Positions 9,392 through 16,225 of a stretch of 64,000 bases of DNA are shown here, piece after piece (position 1 is the first letter of the stretch; each line of letters begins with the position of its first letter). Under the pieces are notes generated by a model that was not told the DNA's origin, made no database searches, and saw nothing but the letters and a program-made list of their open reading frames with translations. Origin of the DNA: Brevundimonas subvibrioides (GTDB taxonomy: Bacteria; Pseudomonadota; Alphaproteobacteria; Caulobacterales; Caulobacteraceae); NCBI RefSeq assembly GCF_002280785.1, contig NZ_NCEQ01000012.1, positions 1-64,000 on the forward strand. The letters run 5' to 3'. Both the position numbers and the translations under genes were made by a program.

Positions 9392-9694
9392 ATGGCCGAC
9401 GATTTCGATATCGGCCGGATCGACGACGTCATCCATGGACGGGTTCGTCTCGGCATCATGGCGGCCCTGTCCGGGGTCGAGAGCGCCGACTTCGGCGCCC
9501 TGAAGGCGCGGCTCCAGACCACCGACGGCAACCTGTCGGTCCATCTGAGGAAGCTGGAGGAGGCGGGGTACGTCGCCGTGACCAAGCGGTTCGTGGGTCG
9601 AAAGCCCCTGACCGAGGCCTCGATGACCGAGGTCGGCAGGAAGGCCTTCCTCGCCTATCTGGACGCCATGGCCGGGCTGGTCGGGCCGCGCTGA
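9392..9694 (+). CDS. Winged-helix DNA-binding regulator (HTH_34 type)
   Basis: A 100-residue single-domain transcriptional regulator. The sequence IDDVIHGRVRLGIMAALSG, then FGALKARLQTTDGNLSVHLRKLEEAGYV (recognition helix) and a wing (VTKRFVGRKPLTEASMTEVGRKAF) is typical of the PF13601-like winged-helix family. The start ATG is 2 bp after the preceding stop, so it is translationally coupled to the membrane protein gene. It probably controls its own operon, possibly through the inverted repeat at 8439-8455. Confidence 0.85.
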   Translation: MADDFDIGRIDDVIHGRVRLGIMAALSGVESADFGALKARLQTTDGNLSVHLRKLEEAGYVAVTKRFVGRKPLTEASMTEVGRKAFLAYLDAMAGLVGPR

Positions 9695-9713
9695 AACGCC
9701 CTATAGGGAGGCC

Positions 9714-10493
9714 ATGACCTCCCGCATCCACAGCTTCGACGCGCTCGACAATTTCCGCGACTACGGCGGCTACGACACCGCCGCCGGCCGTGCGCTCAAG
9801 ACGGGCCGATTGTTCCGGTCGGCGCATCAGGCCTCGGCCTCGGAGGCGGATCTGGATCGGCTGGCGGCGCTGGACCTCGGCGTGGTCGTCGATCTGCGTC
9901 GGCCGGTCGAACGGCGTCGGCAGCCGTCGAAGCGGGCCGCCAACTTCACCGGCCAGGTGTTCGAGAGTGATCTCGATGAGGCGGGCGAGGCGCCGCACAT
10001 CACCTTCCTCAAGACCGCCGACCTGACGCCGGACTCGGGCCGTCTGTTCATGACGGCGACCTATCGCGCGCTTGCCTTCGCCCCGGCCCACATCGACCTG
10101 TTCGGCCGCTATTTCTCCGCCCTGGGCGAGACCGACCGGCCGGTGCTGATCCACTGCGCGGCGGGCAAGGACCGGACCGGCATGCTGGCGGCCCTGACCC
10201 ATCACCTGCTGGGCGTCGGCCACGACGACCTGATGGAGGACTATCTGCTGACCAATACGGCAGTGGATCTGGTCGGCCGCGCGCCGGCCATCGCCGAACA
10301 GCTGAAGGGCTTCACCGGGCGGGAGGCCTCGCACGACGCCGTGGTCGCCTTCATGGGGGTCGAGCCGGCGTATCTGGACGCCGCCATCGCCGCCATCAAT
10401 GAGCGGTACGGCTCGATCGACGGCTATCTGGAACAGGCGCTCGGGGTCGATGCCGCCCTGCGCGCCCGGATCACGGAGCGGCTGGCGGCGTGA
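9714..10493 (+). CDS. Tyrosine-protein phosphatase family protein (PTP, CX5R)
   Basis: A 259-residue phosphatase of the PF13350 type. The catalytic P-loop HCAAGKDRTG contains Cys148 and Arg154. The N-terminal blocks FDALDNFRDYGGY and KTGRLFRSAHQ and the strand LGVVVDLRRPVERRRQPS are family landmarks. It probably dephosphorylates protein tyrosine or phosphoinositide-like substrates; the real substrate is unknown. The stop overlaps the GTG start of pabB by 4 nt, so the two are co-translated, though no functional link is evident. Confidence 0.9.
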   Translation: MTSRIHSFDALDNFRDYGGYDTAAGRALKTGRLFRSAHQASASEADLDRLAALDLGVVVDLRRPVERRRQPSKRAANFTGQVFESDLDEAGEAPHITFLKTADLTPDSGRLFMTATYRALAFAPAHIDLFGRYFSALGETDRPVLIHCAAGKDRTGMLAALTHHLLGVGHDDLMEDYLLTNTAVDLVGRAPAIAEQLKGFTGREASHDAVVAFMGVEPAYLDAAIAAINERYGSIDGYLEQALGVDAALRARITERLAA

Positions 10494-11800
10494 CCATGCC
10501 CGTCCGCGTCGTCAGGCCCCTCGACTGGGTCGAGCCCCTGGCCGTCGCGGCGGGGCTGGCGCATCGCCAGGGGGCCTTGTGTCTGCTGTCCGACGGCGGC
10601 CCCAAGGCGCGGCGTTCCTGGGTCGCCTGCGCCCCCGACCGGATCATCGCGACGCGGATGGAGGCGTCCCAGTCCTTCTCCGCCCTGGCCGAGGACGGGA
10701 TGGACCGGTTCGTGGTCGGGCTGGCGACCTATGACGCCGGGGCCCGCCCCGCGACCGGAGACCGGGGGGCGTCGCCGGGAGACTGGCCGGATCTGATGCT
10801 GGCCCGCTATCCGGCCATGCTGGTCTTCGATCACGAAGCGCGGACGGTCTCGGCCATGGGGCTGGGGCGGGACGAGGGCGAGGCGACCGGGGCGGCGGAC
10901 GAGGCCGTCGGCTGGATCGCTTCGGCGACCCCTGTCGCGCCCGGCGGCGTCCCGGCCGCGCGCTTCGAACCGGAGCGGCCCGAGCGTGACTACATCGATG
11001 CCGTCGCCGACGTCGTGGCGCGGATCGCGGCCGGCGAACTGTTCCAGGCCAATATCGCCCGGGCCTGGAGCGGCGAACTCGAACCCCACGCCGATCCGTT
11101 CGACGTGTTCGCCCGGCTGGCGGCGGGAGGGGCGCCCTATGGCGCCTTCTGGCGGATCGGGGACCGGGTGCTGGTGTCCAACTCGCCCGAGCTGTTCCTG
11201 ACCTTCGATCCCCACACCCGGCGGATCGAGACGCGGCCGATCAAGGGCACCCGCCCTCGCGACGCGGACCCCGGGATCGATGCGGCCCAGGCGGCCGAAC
11301 TGATCGCCAGCGCCAAGGATCGGGCCGAGAACCTGATGATCGTCGACCTGATGCGCAACGACCTGTCGCGGGTCGCGCGACCGGGCTCCGTCGTGGTCGA
11401 GACGCTGTTCGAGCTGGAGAGCTTCGCCACCGTCCACCACCTGGTCTCGACCGTGACCGGCGAGGTGGAGCCGGGCCTCGGTCCGGCCGAGGTGCTGGCG
11501 GCGTCATTCCCGCCGGGATCGATCACCGGCGCGCCCAAGCATCAGGCCATGCGGGTGATCGCGGCTCACGAAGGCCCGCGCGGGGCCTGGTGCGGCAGTC
11601 TGTTCCTGCTGGACGACGACGGCGCGCTGACGGCCTCGGTGCTGATCCGGACCATCGCCTTCTGGCGCGAGGGCGAGACCTGGGCGTTCCGGACCCTGGC
11701 CGGGGCGGGGATCGTGGCGGACAGCGATCCGGCCTCGGAGCTTCAGGAAACGGAGACCAAGATCGCGGCGATCCGCCGGGCCCTGATCGGCCAGGCCTGA
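10490..11800 (+). CDS. pabB: Aminodeoxychorismate synthase component I
   Basis: Makes 4-amino-4-deoxychorismate from chorismate for p-aminobenzoate and folate synthesis. The 436-residue protein has the chorismate-binding domain with ELFQANIARAW, ETRPIKGTRPRD (the PIKGT lysine of PabB-type enzymes), NLMIVDLMRNDLSRVA, the GSITGAPKHQAM loop and the C-terminal AGAGIVADSDPASELQETETK. Anthranilate synthases use a different residue in the PIKGT position, which supports PabB over TrpE. GTG 10490 overlaps the previous stop; ATG 10496 is an alternative. No pabA or pabC gene is next to it. Confidence 0.92.
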   Translation: MTMPVRVVRPLDWVEPLAVAAGLAHRQGALCLLSDGGPKARRSWVACAPDRIIATRMEASQSFSALAEDGMDRFVVGLATYDAGARPATGDRGASPGDWPDLMLARYPAMLVFDHEARTVSAMGLGRDEGEATGAADEAVGWIASATPVAPGGVPAARFEPERPERDYIDAVADVVARIAAGELFQANIARAWSGELEPHADPFDVFARLAAGGAPYGAFWRIGDRVLVSNSPELFLTFDPHTRRIETRPIKGTRPRDADPGIDAAQAAELIASAKDRAENLMIVDLMRNDLSRVARPGSVVVETLFELESFATVHHLVSTVTGEVEPGLGPAEVLAASFPPGSITGAPKHQAMRVIAAHEGPRGAWCGSLFLLDDDGALTASVLIRTIAFWREGETWAFRTLAGAGIVADSDPASELQETETKIAAIRRALIGQA

Positions 11801-11839
11801 TCCGGAAAAGTGTAAGCGGTTTTCCGGTCGGATCAGGCC
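11794..11839. repeat. Palindromic element with a 4-nt bulge after pabB
   Basis: The 16-nt left arm, ending in CCGGAAAA, pairs with a right arm starting TTTTCCGG; the right arm has a 4-nt insertion (TCGG) in the middle. The loop is GTGTAAGCGG. It overlaps the pabB stop region. Elements of this look (a GGAAAA/TTTTCC hairpin with a GTGTAAGCGG-like loop) are common between genes in alphaproteobacteria and may act as a bidirectional terminator here. Confidence 0.75.
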
Positions 11840-11852
11840 CAGCATGAATCTG

Positions 11853-11912
11853 GACCTTGATTCACGGCATCAGCGAGATCGCGAAGCGATCTCTCCTCAG
11901 CCGATCAAGGTC
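11853..11912. repeat. Nested palindrome abutting the tadE-like stop codon
   Basis: Outer arms GACCTTGAT (11853-11861) and ATCAAGGTC (11904-11912) enclose an inner hairpin with GAGATCGC/GCGATCTC arms (11875-11893). The outer right arm ends on the stop codon of the convergent gene. Together with the element at 11794-11839 it fills the gap between two converging genes and probably ends transcription from both sides. Confidence 0.7.
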
Positions 11913-12457
11913 TAGCAGTTGGTGCAGGGGATGGTGTTCACCAGCCGCGGTCGCAGCCAGTAGGTGTGGCTGAACTGCTTGGTCCCGAGGACCTGGTTGA
12001 GCGGCGAGACATAGTCATAGGTGCCCTCGCTCATGATGATGCCCTCGCCGTTCTCGATCAGGCCGGCGGGAACCGTCACCGACCCCGTGCGTGGGGTCAT
12101 GCCCTTGCCCCGGCTCCAGGTCACCCGCGCCACGCCGTCGTTTCCCCGGGTGATGGCGGTGACGCGCAGCTTCAGCGCGCTGTCCGGGAAGGGCGCGAGG
12201 ACCAGGCCGCCGACGGCGAAGGTGTCGTCGATCAGGTCCGTGTCGACCGCCTGGTACTGGGCCACGATGTCGGCGACCTGGGAGGTCGAGTGACCCATCC
12301 GGCGCTGGGCCATATAGGCCTGGCAGAACTCGGCCAGCCCGAAATAGATCAGGATCAGGACGGGGGCGAGCAGGGCGAATTCGACGGCCGACACGCCGGA
12401 CCCGTCGCGACCGAAACGGCGCAGGAAGCCGAGGCTGGCGGAGCGGCGCAGGCTCAC
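11912..12457 (-). CDS. TadE-family pilus assembly protein (minor pseudopilin)
   Basis: TadE/TadF proteins are small pseudopilins processed by the prepilin peptidase and needed for Flp pilus assembly. The 181-residue protein has the TadE core SAVEFALLAPVLILIYFGLAEF (about residues 24-45), with the conserved Glu of the processing region and a single membrane helix. A periplasmic domain follows, ending in a cysteine pair (CTNC). It overlaps the next upstream gene by 4 nt. Whether it is TadE or TadF/TadG cannot be told from this. Confidence 0.85.
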   Translation of the reverse strand: MSLRRSASLGFLRRFGRDGSGVSAVEFALLAPVLILIYFGLAEFCQAYMAQRRMGHSTSQVADIVAQYQAVDTDLIDDTFAVGGLVLAPFPDSALKLRVTAITRGNDGVARVTWSRGKGMTPRTGSVTVPAGLIENGEGIIMSEGTYDYVSPLNQVLGTKQFSHTYWLRPRLVNTIPCTNC

Positions 12458-13005
12458 GGCGTGGACCCGCGATAGGGCTCGTTGCGGAAGGCGGTGGCGA
12501 CCGAGATCACGGCGGCGCCGGAGTTCAGCCGCGACATGGCCTGTTGCATGAAGGGCGTGACCAGCGGCTGGGAATACCAGACGCGGACCAGCATGAGGTC
12601 GCCCGGCTGGCCCCGGTCGTAGTCAAGATCGTCCGTGTTCATGACGCCGTCGCGGATCGGGCTGTCCGGGATGCCGTCGGTGAACTGGGGCATGACGCGG
12701 ACATCGACGTCGGCCCGGCTGCCGCAGTCGCCCTCGAAGACGCTCATCTCGGCGCACAGGGCTGTCTTGAACTGGGCCGCGGAGATGTTCCCGGTGTCGG
12801 CCTGGCCGGTGCGAACCAACCGGCTGGCGGTCAACACGGCGTTCTCGAGCGTGGAGTCGATCAGGAAGACCAGACCGAGTTCCAGCACCGCGAAGATCAT
12901 GAAGAAGAACGGGGCCGCGACCATGGCGAACTCGACCGCCGCAGCGCCTTCACGGGGCGTGCGGACGGCGGACCGACCACGCCTGTGGAACAGGGACCGG
13001 CTCAT
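12454..13005 (-). CDS. TadE-family pilus assembly protein, second copy
   Basis: A 183-residue TadE-like pseudopilin with AAVEFAMVAAPFFFMIFAVLELG (about 22-44) as the TadE-type N-terminal helix. The following segment DSTLENAVLTASRLVRTGQA and a lone CAEMSVFEGDCG cysteine pair are seen in relatives. It is co-transcribed with the gene at 11912-12457 (4-nt overlap) and lies just after the pilus N-domain gene (3 bp gap), so the three form one minus-strand operon divergent from the main pilus operon. Confidence 0.85.
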   Translation of the reverse strand: MSRSLFHRRGRSAVRTPREGAAAVEFAMVAAPFFFMIFAVLELGLVFLIDSTLENAVLTASRLVRTGQADTGNISAAQFKTALCAEMSVFEGDCGSRADVDVRVMPQFTDGIPDSPIRDGVMNTDDLDYDRGQPGDLMLVRVWYSQPLVTPFMQQAMSRLNSGAAVISVATAFRNEPYRGSTP

Positions 13006-13008
13006 GGA

Positions 13009-13446
13009 TCAGGGGGTCGGGGCCGAGGCGGCCGCCGGAGCGGCCGAGGCGGTGGCGGGACCGGAGACGTTGCGGATGCTGGGCGCGCAGGAGGCGGCGC
13101 AGGCCATCTCGGTCGCCTGGGCTCCGCGCCAGACGCGCACCGAACCGGTCGATCCGCCGGTGACGACGATCTCGCCCTGGAAGATGGTCCGGCCGACGCC
13201 ATCGACGGCGACGACCTCGGTCACGCCATAGCCCTTGCCGGTGACGAACAGGGTGTTGGCGTCCACGACCGTGACATCGGCGATGGCCGGGTTGCCGACG
13301 ATGACCGAAGCGGCCGATCCCGTCAGGCCGATGCGGGCCGAACGGTCAATCTCGACGTTCAGGGTCTGAGCCTGGGCCGCGCCCGCGACCAGCAGAAGGC
13401 CGGCGAGGAGGGCGGGGCGCAGCAGGGCAGCGATCGATCCGGCCAT
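13009..13446 (-). CDS. Secreted pilus assembly protein with secretin-type N domain
   Basis: A 145-residue protein with a signal peptide (MAGSIAALLRPALLAGLLLVAGAAQAQ) and one T2SS/T3SS pilus N domain: LNVEIDRSARIGLTGSAASVIVGNPAIADVTVVDANTLFVTGKGYGVTEV. This matches the N-terminal domain of CpaC (RFAVDLP...VIVSNPAVAEANV) but without a secretin barrel. It may help place the CpaC ring. The tail is Ala/Pro-rich with two Cys (CAASC). ATG 13446 is chosen because it starts the signal peptide; longer starts read through an Arg-rich stretch. Confidence 0.8.
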   Translation of the reverse strand: MAGSIAALLRPALLAGLLLVAGAAQAQTLNVEIDRSARIGLTGSAASVIVGNPAIADVTVVDANTLFVTGKGYGVTEVVAVDGVGRTIFQGEIVVTGGSTGSVRVWRGAQATEMACAASCAPSIRNVSGPATASAAPAAASAPTP

Positions 13447-13810
13447 TCTCGGTTTCCTTCTAGCTGAACGGGCGCGCGCGAGGGCGAGACGCGAAGATCG
13501 GTCGGAAACCTCTACAAACTCTAAAGCCAGAGAGATTCGGCCCTGCTTCATTCAGGTCTATGAGCAAGCGCTGCCGAATGATTTTGCCGATTGGCCTTCT
13601 GGAGCCCTGGGATATTCAACGCTGGCGGTCCTCTGCTGTTATCGCATACCGGCCGGATCGATATTTTATAGTAAACGAGAAGATAGCCACGCCTCCTATC
13701 TCGACTTTAACCAATACGGAACAATCTGCTCATGCGTTTGGGGGACAAGCGGGCGACCGAGCCTCCCAGCCATCGTTGCTCGCTTCACAGATTTCACAAG
13801 GAAGAACACC
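13447..13810. promoter_or_regulatory. Divergent promoter region ahead of pilin copy 1
   Basis: 364 bp without a gene. It separates the minus-strand TadE operon from the pilin. It holds a CtrA-like half site TTAACCAAT (13707-13715) and the 75-bp leader (13731-13805) that is repeated before the second pilin. The left part is AT-richer than the surroundings, as expected of a strong promoter. Control of pilA by CtrA is known in Caulobacter; its use here is inferred. Confidence 0.55.
13731..13805 (+). repeat. 75-bp leader, copy 1 (identical to 14306-14380)
   Basis: An exact 75-bp match to the sequence before the second pilin gene, ending in the ribosome-binding region AAGGAAGA. The identity spans untranslated leader, which suggests a recent duplication or gene conversion, or selection on an RNA structure or regulator site. 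Confidence 0.95.
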
Positions 13811-13975
13811 ATGACCAAGTTTGTTTCGCGTTTCGCAAAGGACGAGTCGGGCGCTACGGCCATCGAGTACGGCCTGATCGCGGCTCTGATCGCCGTTGTC
13901 ATCATCGGCGCCGTTCAGCTCGTCGGCACCAACCTGTCGGCCACGTTCGCCAAGGTCTCGGCCAGCCTCGGCTAA
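13811..13975 (+). CDS. pilA: Flp/Fap type IVb pilin, copy 1
   Basis: The major pilin of the Tad pilus, 54 residues. It has a short basic leader with DESGATAIEYGLIAALIAVV. Cleavage by CpaA is expected after Gly14, leaving Ala-Thr-Ala-Ile-Glu with the invariant Glu5 and Tyr6 of Flp pilins, followed by a 20-residue membrane helix. A strong hairpin terminator follows 22 bp after the stop. The gene is too short for most gene callers but is unambiguous. It differs from copy 2 at only two residues (Ala47 and Ser52). Confidence 0.97.
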   Translation: MTKFVSRFAKDESGATAIEYGLIAALIAVVIIGAVQLVGTNLSATFAKVSASLG

Positions 13976-13997
13976 ACCCTCACGGGTCTTGAAAGCG

Positions 13998-14029
13998 AGG
14001 GCCGGCGCGGCAACGCGCCGGCCCTTTTT
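13998..14029 (+). terminator. Rho-independent terminator after pilin copy 1
   Basis: A 12-bp perfect stem (AGGGCCGGCGCG with CGCGCCGGCCCT) and a GCAA loop, followed by a T-rich tract. It is almost identical to the terminator of copy 2, so the duplication spans leader, gene and terminator. Confidence 0.9.
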
Positions 14030-14305
14030 CTTGCGGGGTCGTCGCGGCGCACCGGACCTGGCCCGCCCGATGCCGGCCGAAAATCGCTACGAACCCGGAC
14101 TTGAGAAACCTTCAGCCGCGTTTCGTTCGAGGCGTCTGACCAAGCGCTGACGGATGCCTTTGTACATCATCCCCCGGATGGCCGATCTGTTCAGGGGCGA
14201 CGGGTATCTGCTGGCCGCGCGAACAGGTCATGCCGAATTTTCACAGTAAACGCGTAGGTAACCACGCCTTCTAGCCCTGTTTTAACGGGTCCCGGCCAAT
14301 ATGCC
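14030..14305. promoter_or_regulatory. Spacer and promoter region ahead of pilin copy 2
   Basis: About 276 bp with no gene, between the first pilin terminator and the second leader. The part from about 14246 aligns with the promoter of copy 1 (AGTAAACG, CCACGCC and TTTAAC blocks in the same order) but has diverged, unlike the identical 75-bp leader. Different promoter strength or timing for the two pilins is therefore possible. Confidence 0.55.
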
Positions 14306-14380
14306 CATGCGTTTGGGGGACAAGCGGGCGACCGAGCCTCCCAGCCATCGTTGCTCGCTTCACAGATTTCACAAGGAAGA
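14306..14380 (+). repeat. 75-bp leader, copy 2
   Basis: Identical to 13731-13805, offset by exactly 575 bp, the same offset as the two pilin start codons. Confidence 0.95.
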
Positions 14381-14385
14381 CCATC

Positions 14386-14550
14386 ATGACCAAGTTCGTT
14401 TCGCGTTTCGCCAAGGACGAGTCGGGCGCTACGGCCATCGAGTACGGCCTGATCGCGGCTCTGATCGCCGTTGTCATCATCGGCGCCGTGCAACTGGTCG
14501 GCACCAACCTGTCGGCCACGTTCGGCAAGGTCTCGGCCAAGCTCGGCTAA
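14386..14550 (+). CDS. pilA: Flp/Fap type IVb pilin, copy 2
   Basis: A 54-residue Flp pilin identical to copy 1 except Gly47 for Ala and Lys52 for Ser, with a few synonymous changes. It contains the same processing site (ESGATAIEYG). The Lys near the C-terminus lies on the exposed part of the mature subunit, where a charge change could alter pilus surface or phage binding. It has its own leader and its own terminator, so it is likely transcribed separately from cpaA. Confidence 0.97.
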   Translation: MTKFVSRFAKDESGATAIEYGLIAALIAVVIIGAVQLVGTNLSATFGKVSAKLG

Positions 14551-14573
14551 GCCCTCACGGGTCTTGAAAGCGG

Positions 14574-14611
14574 GGGCCGGCGCGGAAACGCGCCGGCCCT
14601 TTGTTTTTTTC
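14574..14611 (+). terminator. Rho-independent terminator after pilin copy 2
   Basis: An 11-bp stem (GGGCCGGCGCG with CGCGCCGGCCC), a GAAA tetraloop and a run of T (TTTGTTTTTTT). It would let the pilin be made in large excess over the downstream assembly genes. Confidence 0.93.
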
Positions 14612-14649
14612 GACGAGGCTGTCGCGGCAACCCGGATTTAACCCGCCCC

Positions 14650-15177
14650 ATGCAGACTGCAGTCATGGATATTGTTTCCCTCGCCCTGCTCAGCGTCCTG
14701 CCCGGCCTGGTCATCGCCGCGGCCCTGTCGGACCTGACGACGATGCGGATTCCGAACTGGCTGTCGGGATCCCTGATCCTCGGCTTCTTCCCGGCGGCCC
14801 TGGCGGTCGGCCTGCCGGTCGACATGGTCGGCCTGCATGGCGGCGTGGCCGTCATCGCCCTTCTGGTCGGCATGGGTCTTTTCGCGCTTCGGGTCATCGG
14901 CGGCGGAGACGCCAAGCTGATCGCCGCCGCCTGCCTGTGGCTGGGGCCGGCGGCGTCCTTTGAATTCATTCTCTGGACCGCAGTGTTCGGCGGCCTGCTG
15001 TCGCTGGCCCTGATCGTCGCCCGGCGCGATGTCGCGCCCCACATCGTCGGCGGTCCGGTCTGGGTCCACACCCTGCTCGAGACCAAGGGTGACATTCCCT
15101 ATGGCATCGCCATCTGCGCCGGCGCCCTGATGGCGTTTCCTTCCAGCGCTCTGCTCGCGGCCTTCGCCGCCGGCTAG
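14650..15177 (+). CDS. cpaA: Prepilin peptidase CpaA (A24 family)
   Basis: The membrane aspartic protease that cleaves the Flp pilin and TadE leaders. The 175-residue protein has about six membrane segments. The two catalytic Asp are visible: Asp28 in SDLTTMRIPN and Asp87 in GGGDAKL. It is short, as TadV/CpaA enzymes are, because they lack the methyltransferase domain of PilD. First gene of the assembly operon after the pilins, as in Caulobacter. Confidence 0.93.
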   Translation: MQTAVMDIVSLALLSVLPGLVIAAALSDLTTMRIPNWLSGSLILGFFPAALAVGLPVDMVGLHGGVAVIALLVGMGLFALRVIGGGDAKLIAAACLWLGPAASFEFILWTAVFGGLLSLALIVARRDVAPHIVGGPVWVHTLLETKGDIPYGIAICAGALMAFPSSALLAAFAAG

Positions 15178-15280
15178 CCAGGTTTGCGCATTTAGCGTCG
15201 CGTTAACCCGCGCCCGCCATGGTCGTTAACGGTAGACCGCAGGAGCCACGATTCGGGCCCGGTCTCGCCGGAGACCGTCG

Positions 15281-16225
15281 ATGAAGCCCGCCCGTATCGC
15301 CGTCATCTGCATCGCCGCCGTGGCCGCCATCGGTCTGGCCCTGGTCGTGCGCGCCATGGGATCGTCCTCTGGCGAGCCTGCGGCTGTCGCCGCAGCCGCC
15401 GAACCCGCGCGGCCGATGGCCAAGGTCCTGGTCGCCGCGCGTGATCTGGCGCCCGGTCAACGGCTCACCGACGCCGATCTGGAATGGAAGGACTGGCCCG
15501 CCGACGAGGTCAATCCCGCCTTCATCACCGACGGATCCGTCCCCGTGCCCCAGGCTGAAGCCGCCGCCGCCGCCGAGGGCGAGGGCGCCAAAGCCGAGGA
15601 AGAAGACAAGCCCGAGGGCACGGTCGCCCGCGTCACCCGCGCCGCCGAGGCGCTGACCGGCGGCGGAGCCAAGTCGGAATATTTCGGGTCGGTCGTTCGC
15701 GAACCGATCCTGGCCGGTGAGCCGATCGTGGGCCGCAAGATCGTCCGCGCCGGCGACAGCGGCTACATGGCCGCCTATCTGGAGCCCGGCATGCGGGCCA
15801 TGGCCGTCGCCGTGTCGACCGAGACCGCCGCGGGCGGCTTCATCCTGCCGGGCGACCGGGTCGACGTGCTCGTCACGGTCGAGCTGGAACGCGGCTCGGA
15901 CGACGCTCCGAACCAGGCCAAGTTCGCCAGTCGTCTGGTGCTGCAGAACGTCAAGGTCCTGGCCATCGACCAGTCGACCCGCGCCGAGGACGACCAGCAG
16001 GCCGTGGTCGGCGCCACCGCCACCCTGGAGATCGCGCCCAGCGACACCGAGACCCTCGCCCTGGCCAAGGCGGCCGGCATTCTTTCGTTGACGCTGCGGT
16101 CCTATGCCGACACCGCCGGTCCCTCAGGCCGCGTCGGCGCGTCGGCGCGGACGCCGGTCGCCAGTCGTCCCGCCACGGTCCGCATCTTCCGCGGCGGAGA
16201 ACCCGAAGTGGTGAGCGTCCAATGA
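15281..16225 (+). CDS. cpaB: Flp pilus assembly protein CpaB/RcpC
   Basis: A periplasmic pilus protein of 314 residues with an N-terminal membrane anchor (about 5-27). An SAF domain follows: KVLVAARDLAPGQRLTDADLEWKDWP (about 47-72). The RcpC/CpaB region has LEPGMRAMAVAVSTETAAGGFILPGDRVDVLVT. A Glu/Ala-rich insert (EAAAAAEGEGAKAEEEDKPEG, about 90-110) is probably an exposed linker. It overlaps cpaC by 4 nt. Confidence 0.92.
   Translation: MKPARIAVICIAAVAAIGLALVVRAMGSSSGEPAAVAAAAEPARPMAKVLVAARDLAPGQRLTDADLEWKDWPADEVNPAFITDGSVPVPQAEAAAAAEGEGAKAEEEDKPEGTVARVTRAAEALTGGGAKSEYFGSVVREPILAGEPIVGRKIVRAGDSGYMAAYLEPGMRAMAVAVSTETAAGGFILPGDRVDVLVTVELERGSDDAPNQAKFASRLVLQNVKVLAIDQSTRAEDDQQAVVGATATLEIAPSDTETLALAKAAGILSLTLRSYADTAGPSGRVGASARTPVASRPATVRIFRGGEPEVVSVQ

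Noticed and set aside
13560..13814. An 84-codon plus-strand frame ending at the pilin start
   Set aside because: It covers the promoter and leader region of the first pilin; no ribosome-binding site, and the duplicated leader before copy 2 does not keep the frame's upstream part.
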